DNA from: Chara braunii
Lineage: Eukaryota > Streptophyta > Charophyceae > Charales > Characeae
Length of the DNA: 37,684 nucleotides
Assembly: GCA_003427395.1 (NCBI GenBank)
Contig: BFEA01000053.1
Coordinates: 3,845,899 to 3,883,582, forward strand
Reading direction: 5' to 3'
Shown: positions 21,456 to 31,776 of the stretch, one piece after another
Layout of the letters: every line of letters begins with the position of its first letter
Position numbering within the stretch: position 1 is the first letter of the stretch
Translations under genes and position numbers: made by a program
Notes under the pieces: generated by a model
Databases searched by the model: none
Seen by the model: the letters and a program-made list of their open reading frames with translations, nothing else
Told to the model about the DNA's origin: nothing

Positions 21456-23122
21456 GTGGATAATAGATGAGCTGATGACTACTGGATCACTAGGAAAAGC
21501 AAGAACACAAGTAGCGATTCACACCCAAGTGAAGAATGAAGTAAAACACGGAGAGAAAGTGAGTGAAACTCACTTTTGAGTTCACACACAAAGTGAGAAG
21601 TAGCAATTTATTCTAGAGTAGGAAAAATAGACAATGCATGAGCTCAAGACTATTAGAACACTACGAAAAGCAAAGATACATGTAGCAATTTACACCACAA
21701 TGAAGAATGGAGTAAAACATAGAAATAAAGTGAGTGAAACTCACTTTTGAGCACACACACACGAAAGGGAAAGTAACGATTTTACTCTAGAGTGAAGAAA
21801 TGAAAAATGTATGAGCTCAAGGCTACTAGAACATTAGAATAAGCAAAGATACATGTAGCGATTTACGCCCAAGTGAAGAATGAAGCAAATATAGAGAGAG
21901 AGAGTGAGAGAAACTTACTTTTTGAGCACACACACTCAAAATGGGCAGTAGCGATTTACACAAGAGTGAAAAAATAGAAAATGCATAAGCTCAAGACTAC
22001 TACAACACTAGAATAAGCAAAGATGCAAGCTACGATTTACACAAAAGTGAAGAATGACACAAAACATGGAGAGAAAGTAAGTGAAACTTTTTCAACACTA
22101 CTTAGAACACTAGAATAAGCAAAAATGGAAAAAGGGATTTACACCCAAGTGAAGAATGAAGCAAAACATAGAGACAAAGTGGGGGAAACTCACTTTTGAG
22201 CCCACACATAGAACAGGGGAAGTAACGATTTACTCTAGAGTCAAGGAATCGACAATTCATGACCTCAACACTACAAGAACACTAGAATAAGCAAAGATAG
22301 ACGTAGAGATTTACACCCAAGTAAAGAATGAAGCAAAACATGGAGAGAAAGTGAGTGAAACTCACTTTTCAGCACACACGCACAAAAGGGAAAGTAATGA
22401 TTTACTCTGGAGTGAAGAAATGGACAATGCATGAGCTCAACACTACAAGAACACTAGACTAAGCAAAGATAGAAGTAGTGATTTACACCCAAGTGAAAAA
22501 TTAAGCAAAACATGGAAAGAAAGTGAGTGAAGCTCTCTTTTGAGCACATACACAAAAAATGGGAAGTAGCAATTTACTCTAGAGTGATGAAATGGATAAT
22601 GCATGAGCCCAACACTACTAGATCACTAGAATAAGCAAAGATGGAAGCAACGATTTACACCCAAGTGAAGAATGAAGCAAAACATGGAGAGAAAGTGAGT
22701 GAAACTCACTTTTGAGCACACGCACGTCGCACACAAAGGCGAAAGTGGCGATTTTCTCTAGACTGAAGAAATGGACAATTCATGAGCTCAACACTACTAT
22801 AACACTAGAATAAGCAAAGATGGAGGTAACGATTTACACCCAAGTGAAGAATGAAGCAAAACATCAAGAGAAAGTGAGTGAAACTGAGTTTTGAGCACAC
22901 ACACACAAAAGGGAAAGTAGTGATTTACTCTAGAGTGATGAAATGCATAATGCATAAGCTCAACACTACTAGAACACTAGAATAAACAAAGATGGAAATA
23001 GTTATTTACACCCAAGTGCAAAATGAAGCAAAACATGAAGAGAAATTGAGTGAAACTCAGTTTTCAGCAGAATCACATAAAAGGGAAACTAGTGATTTAC
23101 TCTAGAGTGAAGAAATGGATAA
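21456..23122. repeat. 172-bp satellite array II (about 9-10 monomers)
   Basis: Same monomer as array I. The first and last monomers grade into the unit sequence on either side (tggataatagatgagctgat on the left; gaagaaatggataatggaga on the right). Left-hand monomers are more diverged (tactacaac and similar changes, one shortened near 22090) than those in the middle. Confidence 0.95.
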
Positions 23123-23235
23123 TGGAGAGTTCATTACTAATGGAGAAACCCCTTACTGTCGGTACTGATCTTTGGAAAACATCTATGGAGAGAGAAAAAA
23201 TAAAAAGAAGTGTAGATGTTGAAACATGGGAGGAT

Positions 23236-23372
23236 GAGAGAAGAAGAAGAGGAGGAGGAAGAAGAAGAAGAAGGAGAAAACGAAGAAGAGAAATAATAAT
23301 AATAATAATAATAATAATAAGAAGAAGAAGAAGAAGAAGAAGAAGAGCAGAAAGAAGAAGAAAAAGAAGAGG
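23236..23372. repeat. Purine microsatellite with an (ATA)n insert, copy 2
   Basis: GAA/GGA triplets as in copy 1, but interrupted at about 23292-23320 by roughly nine ATA/AAT triplets, then GAA triplets resume. Copy 1 lacks the ATA run. Confidence 0.93.
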
Positions 23373-25317
23373 AAGCTTCCTCTTTTTCCCATTCACCTCC
23401 TCTTGGGTTTTGGAGTTCATGTAGAATTCTTGGAGATGCTCCTCCTCACTTGGCTATGGCTTCCTTTTTCCTCAAGCCCTTCTCACTTTCCCTCTAAGTC
23501 TCCCTCAAGTTGCAACAAACTCATATCACTATGGCTAAGGAGTCCTCCCCTCTAAGAGGGCTAATGAGACTCTCTCCAGCCTTGCCTTCTTCCTTACAGC
23601 CTGGGGGTTATGCCGGATCACCCCCCTAGGCCAGCCTCACTACCACTAGCCTCTGGAGCTCCTAACACTAGCCCACAGTCTCCTCTAAGCTCTTAAACTG
23701 GCAGAGGTTCCTCTCTCCTCACTCCAAGTGAGTGTGGTGCCCTCTTGGGATCATCCTAGCAGCATGGACACTCCTCATGCAAATGTGAGTGTGGCGGACT
23801 GAATCCCTAGCTTATGTAGGCTGAAACCAGTACACCGGCCAACCCATGGGCCTCCCCATGTGCCCCAAGGTGAATCGAGGTACCCTCATGACCAATTTTC
23901 GCCACTAGGCCTCTCTGGGGGACCTGGGTTTTTTGGGCTGCCAACTGATTTCGGAGTTGGCCGTTTGAGTTGACCTCATAAAAAACGATCAAATTACCTC
24001 CTCCATGGATCTGAATGAATATGAATCTCAGATCCATGACCCAAAAGAAAACGGGTCATTTTCTTTTTACCTTTTCTCTCATTTTTGCCTTCTTAATTCA
24101 GATATTGCAGAGAAAATGCCCCAAGGGTCATATCTTTGCAATCCGAATTACCCTCCACCAAATTTGGAGGGATGAGGTCATAGTAGGGACCTGTCAATCC
24201 CTACTGTGTCAGTCCCAACTGAACGGCACATTCTCCTCCACTCTTTTATCCCCCTTTGTCTCATTCTCCCTCCATTTTCTTCCATTTTCCTTTTGTTTTC
24301 TTTTACTTCTGATGTGAAAAGTGTCAAGTGGTTGTTGAGTCTTTTTCAAGGTCATATCTCTCTTTTTACTCGTTGTTCTCCATTTTGTCTCCACTGGTGC
24401 TTGCATTAGTGGTTGCTAATATTTTTCACCATCAAGATCTTTTATCTTGACGGTGTCGTTTGCTTTGTGCAGTTGCTCTCCATATTGGCTCAAAGTTTTT
24501 CTTGGGACATTTCAAGTTCCCGCCACTATCCTATATTAGTCTCATTTATTTGTCCTGTCGGTAGTGTCGCCGATAAAGTCTCATTTTTCAACAATTTTTA
24601 TTTGGGTCCATTTAGTCCCGGTCATCGCCCCGGTTGACGTCCCATTTTTATTTGGTACCTTGTTGTCCCTATCAATCTCAATTTTCTCTCCCCATGTGTC
24701 TCAAGTGTGCCGATTATTTTCGACCGCGAGATCCTCATATAGAGGTCACCATTTACCGTCTCACTTCCCCTATGTCCATGACATCGTTTTCTAGTCTCTT
24801 GGGCATGCCGCGGCTCATGTTCCCTTGGCCTAGGCATCCCCATGCTGTCCGTTATTTATAGGACTGCAACTATGCTTTTTTTTCTAGTCCCACAACTTGC
24901 TTCAAACCGAAAAAAAAAACGAAGTGCTCGATTTTCAAGTGCATTTGGGCTCAATATTGGCCCCGGTGCACCTAAAATATGTGTTTTCCCTTCCCCATGC
25001 AGTCCGTCGCAACTCGGATTGCAATAGGGGTCATTTTTCTAGTCATATTGCCCCTCAACTTGATCAAAATTAAAAGGAAACGAAGCGGTCAATTTCCAAG
25101 TGCATCCGGCTCAATGTTGGCTCCGGATGCACCTAAAACATGTGTTTTATCCTCCCCTTGTAATCCGTTGTATCTCGGATGCAAGGGGCCTTGATTTTTT
25201 TTTATTTTCTTTGCACAATCAAGAGAAAATCAAGATACTTTGTAACCGAGACATGTCAGAATGAATCTGGTCACGGATGCATGTCCCTAAGTGACCGTTT
25301 TTTGTCGTTAGTGTCCT

Positions 25318-25324
25318 TTTTTTT

Positions 25325-25356
<32 letters not shown>

Positions 25357-25358
25357 TC
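25318..25358. repeat. T-run, copy 2
   Basis: About 40 bases of T with a single interrupting C, matching the poly(T) at 3969-4007. Copy 3 begins immediately to the right of this landmark. Confidence 0.9.
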
Positions 25359-25944
25359 CTTGGACAGTAGGAACCTGTTAGTCCCTACTTGTGTCAATCC
25401 CTACTGACGACCAACTCACTCACTCCCTCTCACCTTCCATTTTTCTTTTTTTTTTTCTTTTTTCTTTTTCCAGTCTGCCAAGTATCAACTAGCCGTTAAG
25501 GCCCTTTTCTAGGCCCTCCCTCTTAGTTTTGGCCCTTCCTATGCTCAAGGGGCAGTCCGTTATTTCTCGGTCTGCAACTGCGGCATTCTCATGCTTATGA
25601 GAGTCTCCGTTTGCCTCTATTTCTTTCAAACGGTGACCCCTCCCACTCCGAGTTTCTTTCGGAGGCCTATTTTTCTCATGGAGCCTCTTTTGGCTCCATT
25701 TTCTTGGGGGAGGTCAATCCGAGATTTTCGGATTGCTCCCATGCCTCTATCTTCGTATTTCTTTGCCTTTCTTTTCCCTTTGGTCTTCCCGTTTGCTCCC
25801 ACTAGTGTTTGCACTAGCGGTGGTAATATTCTTGGTCATCAAGATCTTTGGTCTTGACGGCGCACCTTGCTTTAACTGTTTTCCCCTCATGCCGCTCCGC
25901 AGTTCCTCTAAAGACCTTTTCATGTCCCCGCCACTTATCCCGCC

Positions 25945-26126
25945 CGTGGTCCCCGACACTTTATCCCGCCGGTGGTCCCCGACACTTTGTCCCGCCGGTG
26001 GTCCCCGACACTTTGTCCCGCCGGTGGTCCCCGACACTTTGTCCTGCCGGTGGCCCCCGACACTTTGTCACACCAGTGGTCCCCGACAGTTTCCCCCGCC
26101 GGTGGTCCCCGATACTTTGTCCCGGA
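25945..26126. repeat. 26-bp minisatellite, 7 units (copy 2)
   Basis: Seven exact-length 26-bp units (starts 25945, 25971, 25997, 26023, 26049, 26075, 26101). Unit 6 is the most diverged (ccagtggtccccgacagttt). A further degenerate copy of the core (atgtggtcccagacactttc) follows at about 26149 in all three units. Confidence 0.97.
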
Positions 26127-26650
26127 TATCATTATTTTTACTTAGTCTCATGTGGTCCCAGACACTTTCCCCCATGGCGTCCCGACTTCTCTTGACATTT
26201 TTCCACCCCACGGTGGCCTCATTCCCTCCACCTTTTTCATATCCTGCGTGCGCCGATCTTTCTGGTCACGGTACTTTACTTGGCTCATAACCCTTTGTCC
26301 CTTTTCATGTCATATCCCGGTGGCCTTCTTGGCCCGGGCTACGCTCTCACGCGCCGGTGCCTCACTTATTATTTTCTCATTCTCTTTGATTTTTTTCTTC
26401 TTGCGGTACGCATCCCAGGGCATTACTTTTCCCGGCGGTCCTTTTCCTTTCGGGGGGAAAGGCCCCCTCTGCTATTTTCTTGCGGCACTGCACCGCTTGC
26501 TGTTCCGCTAGTCTTTTCTTGGTCCAGTGGTTCCCGCGACCCAGGACAACCTCTAGGTCCCGAGGTGCCTGCACTTATGCCGTTAGCCTTTCTACCCCTC
26601 TTGCCTCCGGTTTTCTCTGTCGTGCACAATTACGCCATATACCGCTTCAC

Positions 26651-26740
26651 AAGGGTTTGAACTTATCTCGTGACCCACCGGTCACGACACCGGGATCCTC
26701 GTGCATACACCATGGTTGGCAGTTGTTGTGGCTTCTCTCC
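26651..26740 (-). other. Remainder of the hAT 3' end, unit copy 2
   Basis: Minus-strand sequence corresponding to 35040-35100 of copy 3 (gtgcatacaccatgg and gacccaccggtcacgaca). It includes the region of the hAT stop codon. It shows that the hAT gene tail was part of the unit before copy 2 lost its middle. Confidence 0.75.
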
Positions 26741-27615
26741 CTATTGCTGCATATTCTCCTCGGCATGTTCCAGCAACTCAACTCCTTCCTGCCGCTGGGG
26801 CTGCTCTCCCTGGGGCTCCTCTTCCTCTTGCTGCTGTTTTTTTTCTTCCATTGCACCATCTTCGTCTTCATCGGTAAGATCGTCCTCCCCCTCGTACCAT
26901 AGATCTTTCAACCCGTCCAAAAACATCTCCCCTATCGCGACAATCCTATGGATTGTCTTCCAATGGACGAAACTCGGAACAAACACCTCATCTGTGTTGA
27001 GGCAGTTTAATATATCGGTCGAAGGGTCCCATTTTGACCGATAGACGGAAGAAGTCCTGTGCCCTGGTACAACCCGAGGTTCGTCATGGACTGTCATATC
27101 CGCATCAGCCTATTCTGAATCCCGAAGACAGCGTCCACCAAGAACGGAGGCATAATGCACCTCATTGTCCTAAGCAGCCGCCTTACGTTCCCTCTATCTC
27201 CGAGCTCCACCCGCACATCTATCTTTTTCATTCCCATTTCCACCCGCTGACACGGAGCCCACACTACTTCCCGTTCCGTCCGCCTAAATAATTGGCACGG
27301 GACTACCCCTAACGCCAAATCTACCACTATTGTGTTCTCCCCTTCCTTGGATAAGTAGATCCAACCCCAGGCTTCCACAGTCCCCCGGAATTCCAAATCT
27401 GTTAGGTTTGGCGTTAGCCGGGTTAGGCTGACCTTGATCCACAACATTTCTATCCAAAGGAAGGCATCCCCGTCGCCCAACATCATGGTTTGATATGTCG
27501 GCTCTAGATCTGTTCAGGTCCCTTCCTCCGGGAAAACGATGGATACCCTGTCCCTAACATCTATTGGTATTTTTGGTCCGCTGGAATAGATTGGGGGTGA
27601 CAACCACCGCGCCAT
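26741..27615 (-). pseudogene. Gene A (unit copy 2) fused to the hAT tail
   Basis: Second copy of gene A. It starts MARWLSPPIYSSGP at ATG 27615 with codon 4 intact. Breaks: TGA at 27514-27516, where copy 1 has TGG; TGA at 27094-27096, where copy 1 has TGC; the frameshift shared with copy 1; and a ~23-bp deletion near 27022 removing the residues after MGPFEG. At 17109-17111, where copy 1 has a stop, this copy keeps Gln (CQLFRR). The acidic tail DLTDEDEDGAMEE then runs, in frame, into KKQQQEEEEPQGEQPQRQEG, the Glu/Gln-rich C-terminal region of the hAT gene seen at 35230-35100. It ends at TAG 26741. The junction is at about 26848-26855. This is a deletion-generated chimera, not evidence of a working fusion. 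Confidence 0.65.
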
Positions 27616-29824
27616 CTTGGTTCCAGCACACGACCCTGTTTTTCACGGCCAAACAACCCCCCCAGTTCTCGGGTCCGATCAACCTAAATCCTGGATGATA
27701 ATATTTCAGACCCCTCATCAAGGTCTAGCTTAGTTTACCTCCACAATCCTCAAATTCTAACCCCCTTCGAATACCCCCAAGTCGCCCCTCTTCACCCAAA
27801 CTAAATTTCTCAGTTCCTTTCAAGCTGACCTCTATCTGTTCGTCTCACGATCTTCACTCACTCATGCGGAGTTAGGCAGAGGGTGAGAATAGACTAGAAT
27901 CATAGTCCCGCCCAACGGCTCATATCGCAATCATCTTTACAGAGGGGGATACAAAATACGAAAACTAAGACAATCTCACATACAAAGCACGGTCATCTCC
28001 GCACCTGCCTTCTTCCCAAAGTGGTCTCTCCACTGTTACCATCGATAGAGTTTTATCTCATACCTCAAGCACAGCTCAACCGTCGCGAGCGTGGTACCCA
28101 GGCTTTGGCACAAGGCATCACCCCTCTCCGTTTGCCCAAAATACCCCATTCTGTCTTGCCGCTCTTGCACACCCCGTTGGTACCGGAAATCACCCCGCAC
28201 ACCCCGCTAGGAGCAAAAGTCAGCCGTCCGGGCATTCACTTTCATCAATCCGATACGAATCAGCCTTTCCCAACCCGTACCACGCGAGACTACTAATCGT
28301 GTCCGAGGATCCCTCCCTCCCTCACATGTAGTGGTCCTCCCCCGCCAGGCGACAAGCTAAAGCCCCGCTTGAGGAAACGTTTCGCATCCCGCCTGGGCAA
28401 GGTGCCGAGCCATGCTCGCTTCGCCCGGGAGAGAGTGCTACTAATCAACCGGCGAGACCAACTCCTGTCCGACAGCTCGGTGACCCGACCTCCACAAATG
28501 GGACCTGCGACACTACAATAGAAACGACGTTTCGCAATCCCACACCACCTGGTGCAGACCCATCCTGTCCTTCCGAAAGGCAGGATACTCAATTCCACTC
28601 ATGCAGATCACACGTCCCAAATGAGACACACATAGAACAAGTGTCTTTCCCAAAGGTGAATCCGGCGCAACCTGCCGAAATCTCACAGTTTTTTTTCAGA
28701 ACAGTGTGTGCAACTCCCCCTATTGTCCATACATAGTGGCTGGTTCCTTCTCGTGAGCATCTGCAAAGGTGAGCTAGTTTTCTTTGGAGTCTAGCAACTC
28801 TCTTCATTCCCTTTGTCTTTCTTCATCTTTCCTTTTTACTCCGCCGCGGGATTTTCATTGTACGCCGGCCGAAGCCGAAGTACCAACCGCCTGCCAGATA
28901 ACTGGAACCCTTCTTTCATACGAAGAGGAAGGGTCCACCTGTGACTTGCCCGAAGCTTCCCCGGATTGGCGAACACCAGTACCGGAGGAAGGGAGGTTAG
29001 AGCTACTCCACAAAGGAGCAAGTTGATCCAGTGTGCAACATGCATGTTATACCTCAAAGTCTGGTCATGCCATGCACCCAACCACCCTCAAGTCTGATTG
29101 TCTCAAGGGGAAGAGCAAGCACAAGTCCGATTTCCTTCGCTTTAGTTGTGTACACGGTCTTGCATAGGGCGCCCCCCTCGGGATCGCAAGGGTGAGTTTA
29201 ACCTCATACCCGACACCTTCACCATTTTTGTAGGGCCTAACCCCGGTAGACTTTCGAGCCTTTGTCGACCCCACTGCGGGTCCCAGTTGGCTCGCCCCAC
29301 CCACGCTTACGCTTAGGGCGAGGGCCGTTCGTCCCAGGGTCACCCCCACCTAGTACTTTGAGATGGATGAAGGTGAGCCGTCAAGCGAGAGAGTTGGACA
29401 TTGGGGATGTAGCTCAACCCTCGCGTCGGGTGGTAGTCTCACTGGTCATTCCGCAAGCGTTGATTTTCTGATTCTTGCTTGTGTTTTTCAAGCATATTCT
29501 CTTTCCAATACGCAGGCAGTCCATGGATTCTTTGAGAGTTCCTCTTCTTTTTGTGCATAGGCTAAGCGTCATCCTTAGGCCACACACCATTTCCCTAAAC
29601 ACAACATCCCTATGGCATCATCGGCCGCCGTCTTCCCTCTCGCCTCTAGGCATTCTTAGTGTCTCACACATTCCATCCATCGTCATTGGTACAAGCCCCT
29701 TAGTCCTTTCGGGACCTTCATACATATACACACGCTATTTCACATTCTGATGAGCCAAAGTTTCACTCCTTTCTTTCATTCGCATTCCAAATCTTATACA
29801 CAAGAGTCTCTTTCATGGGTAGAT

Positions 29825-30094
29825 TGAACTTCGGGAAAAAAGAACACCTTTTAACAAAATAAGTACAGTTACATGAATAGTAAATGCATGAATATGATGT
29901 ACCAAAAAATCAGCAGTACCTAAAGGAATTGGCATCATAGCTACTTTTCCTCCTACAGTGATTAGTCCTTCTCCCCACACTGGACTAGTTGCTGATGTTG
30001 CTTGAGGAGCAGTCAAATTTGGTGCCAAAACGTGAGTATTTTGTATCCATTGAGCGAATATTGGTTGTAATTGAATAGCTGTATCGGAAAACAT
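29825..30094 (-). pseudogene. psaA: Nuclear plastid DNA fragment: partial psaA
   Basis: About 270 bp of the plastid gene for photosystem I P700 apoprotein A1, an inner thylakoid-membrane subunit, inserted in reverse orientation. The minus strand reads [20 protein letters not shown], then [16 protein letters not shown], then [20 protein letters not shown] and KGVLFSRSS. This is an internal part of PsaA, roughly the last third, with no frame break. It is a nuclear insert because the flanks are unit repeat. The left flank (gggtagatt) and right flank (aggcttactcacctg) match copy 1 around 19576 and 19674, and the ~97 bp between them in copy 1 is missing here. One stop-free fragment cannot encode a working subunit. 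The open frame continuing into 29813-30289 is accidental. Confidence 0.93.
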
Positions 30095-30514
30095 AGGCTT
30101 ACTCACCTGCACAATCCCACACAAAGGAAAAAACCGATACAATCCCCCATTGGGGTCAACACACAACCCTTCCCGCATGCCTAACTTTCTTTTCTTTTTC
30201 TTTCTTTGATTTCTCTTCATTCTCCTTCCTTTGCTCAATGATTCCATACTCTTCTCATAATCATGCAGTCGGGGAAATGGTTGAGTCAATTAACCTTGCG
30301 CCACGCTCTCTCTTTCCCTCCTTTCAATTCTCAAGGGCGTAGCCCTCCCAATTTCTCAAGTGTTTCTCCCTTTCCTTCTTGGCGGCATAAGGGACTGACA
30401 ACCCCTCCCTTGCCCACTCTCTCAATCAAGTGAGGACTGATTTCTTTCACCGTTTGTTCCCTAGCAATGTAACAAGTGAGTGGATGAGGGTTAGTCATAT
30501 GCAAAGACAAAGGA

Positions 30515-30676
30515 GGAGGGGAGGGTAAGACCAAGGTTTTCGGGATGCAAAAAAAAAAGCGGAGATGAAAGGAGGAAGGCGGCGGTGAAAAAGAAGAAGA
30601 GGACGGGAAAAGAAGGAGAAGGAGGACAAGCTGAGGAAGGAAGAGGAAAGAAGAAGAAATAAGAAAGGGGAGAAAA
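30515..30676. repeat. Purine-rich tract, copy 2
   Basis: Counterpart of 20095-20256: almost only A and G on the plus strand, with a few substitutions and small indels between copies. Confidence 0.85.
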
Positions 30677-30777
30677 CACTTCCTACGCTTAATCAAACTT
30701 ACCCCCCTACTTGTCCTACCGTCCTACCTAAGGTCCCTTTTGCAGTTTTGTGCTTCGTCGGCCACAGTCCTTGGTTG

Positions 30778-31380
30778 GTGAAGAAGATGGAGGAGGAAGA
30801 AGGTGTGAGGTGGTTGGTTATGGTGGATGGGTGAAGAACATGGTGGAGGAAGAAGTGTGAGGTGGTTGACTATGGTAGATGGGTCAAGAAGATGGAGGAG
30901 GAAGAATGTGTGAGGTGGTTGGCTATGGTGGATGGGTGAAGAAGATGGAGGAGGAAGAAGGTGTGAGCCGGTTCGCTATGGTGGATAGGTGGAGAAGGTG
31001 GAGGAGGAGGAAGGTGCGAGGTGGTTGGTTATGGTGGACGGATGGGGAAGATGGAGGAGGAAGAGGGTGTGAGGTGGTTGGCTATAGTGGATGGGTGAAA
31101 AAAATGGAGGAGGAAGAAGGTGTGAGGTAGTTGGCTATGGTGAATGGGTGAAAAAGAAGGAGGAGGTAGAAGGTGTGAGCTGCTCGACTATGGTGGATGG
31201 GTGAAGAAGATGGAGAAGGAAAAGGTGTGAGGTGGTTGACTATGGTGGATGGGTGTAGATGGTGGAGGAGGAAGAAGATGTGAGGTGGTTAACTATGGTG
31301 GATGAGTGCAGAAGACGGAAGAGGAAAAAGGTGTGAGGTGGTTGGCTATGGTCGGTGGGTGAAGAAGATAGAGGAGTTAC
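30778..31380. repeat. 53-bp G-rich minisatellite, about 11 units (copy 2)
   Basis: Same unit and phase as 20357-20960; starts at 30778 and 30831 confirm the period. Unit order is recognisably the same as in copy 1 (the gtgagccggtt variant is unit 4 in both), so the array was inherited with the unit rather than formed twice. Confidence 0.95.
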
Positions 31381-31401
31381 GGACAATGCAAAGAAGATGG
31401 T

Positions 31402-31498
31402 GGATAGCGAACCCCTAGATCATGCCGAACGGGCAGCGGTTGTGGACCAGGCCTATAGCCTAGGAAGAAGGAGTAGCCAAGCATTCAGCCACCGACTA
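31402..31498. repeat. Single unit of the 98-bp repeat (copy 2)
   Basis: One copy of ggatagcgaacccctag to agcattcagccacc, against two tandem copies in unit copy 1. Confidence 0.9.
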
Positions 31499-31510
31499 TA
31501 GTTACAACAA

Positions 31511-31745
31511 TCAAGTAACAATCAAGTTGCAATCAAGCGTCGGACACCCATTGCATAGTTGCAGCAGCCAAGCGTCTGTCACCCATCCCACAACTGCCAC
31601 AACCAAGTGCCACTCACCCATCTCACAACAGTAGCAGCCAAGCACCGGTCACCCATCCCACAAAAGTAGCAGCCAACCGCTGATCACCCATCCAACAGCA
31701 GTGACAGTCAAACGCTGGTCACCCATCCTTCATCAATAGCTGCAA
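31511..31745. repeat. 35-bp minisatellite, 6 units (copy 2)
   Basis: cacccat at 31545, 31580, 31615, 31650, 31685 and 31720, exactly 35 bp apart, as in copy 1. It leads directly into satellite array III. Confidence 0.96.
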
Positions 31746-31776
31746 GACATAAGCACAAGTAGACTTAACATGAACT

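Larger units (their letters stand above)
23123..26650. other. Left non-coding module, unit copy 2
   Basis: Counterpart of 1233-5345 with two clear deletions: after 'cctggg' near 23927 (about 390 bp missing relative to 1985-2378), and near 24370 (about 230 bp missing). It retains the purine microsatellite, ~160-bp tandem repeat (24838-25195), T-run, hairpins and 26-bp minisatellite. It lacks the sequencing adapter found in copy 1. No coding frame is credible. Confidence 0.8.
27616..30777. other. Right non-coding module, unit copy 2
   Basis: Counterpart of 17433-20356. No credible gene. It contains about 30 bp near 27690 absent from copy 1 (atgataatatttcagacc), the well-conserved GC-rich block at about 28337-28490, the plastid insertion at 29825-30094 and the purine tract at 30515-30676. 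If the minus-strand genes are transcribed, their promoter should lie here; I see no motif that fixes it. Confidence 0.7.

Noticed and set aside
23050-23424. Arg/Lys/Ile-rich frames through the purine tract
   Set aside because: These are translations of GAA/GGA and ATA triplet repeats with no sign of selection.
25945-26126. CRISPR-like array
   Set aside because: Units are contiguous with no spacers, and the context is eukaryotic; it is a minisatellite.
28021-28296. 91-codon plus-strand frame conserved with 17805-18080
   Set aside because: It is shared only because the whole module is duplicated; differences are not concentrated at silent positions and nothing resembles a known protein.
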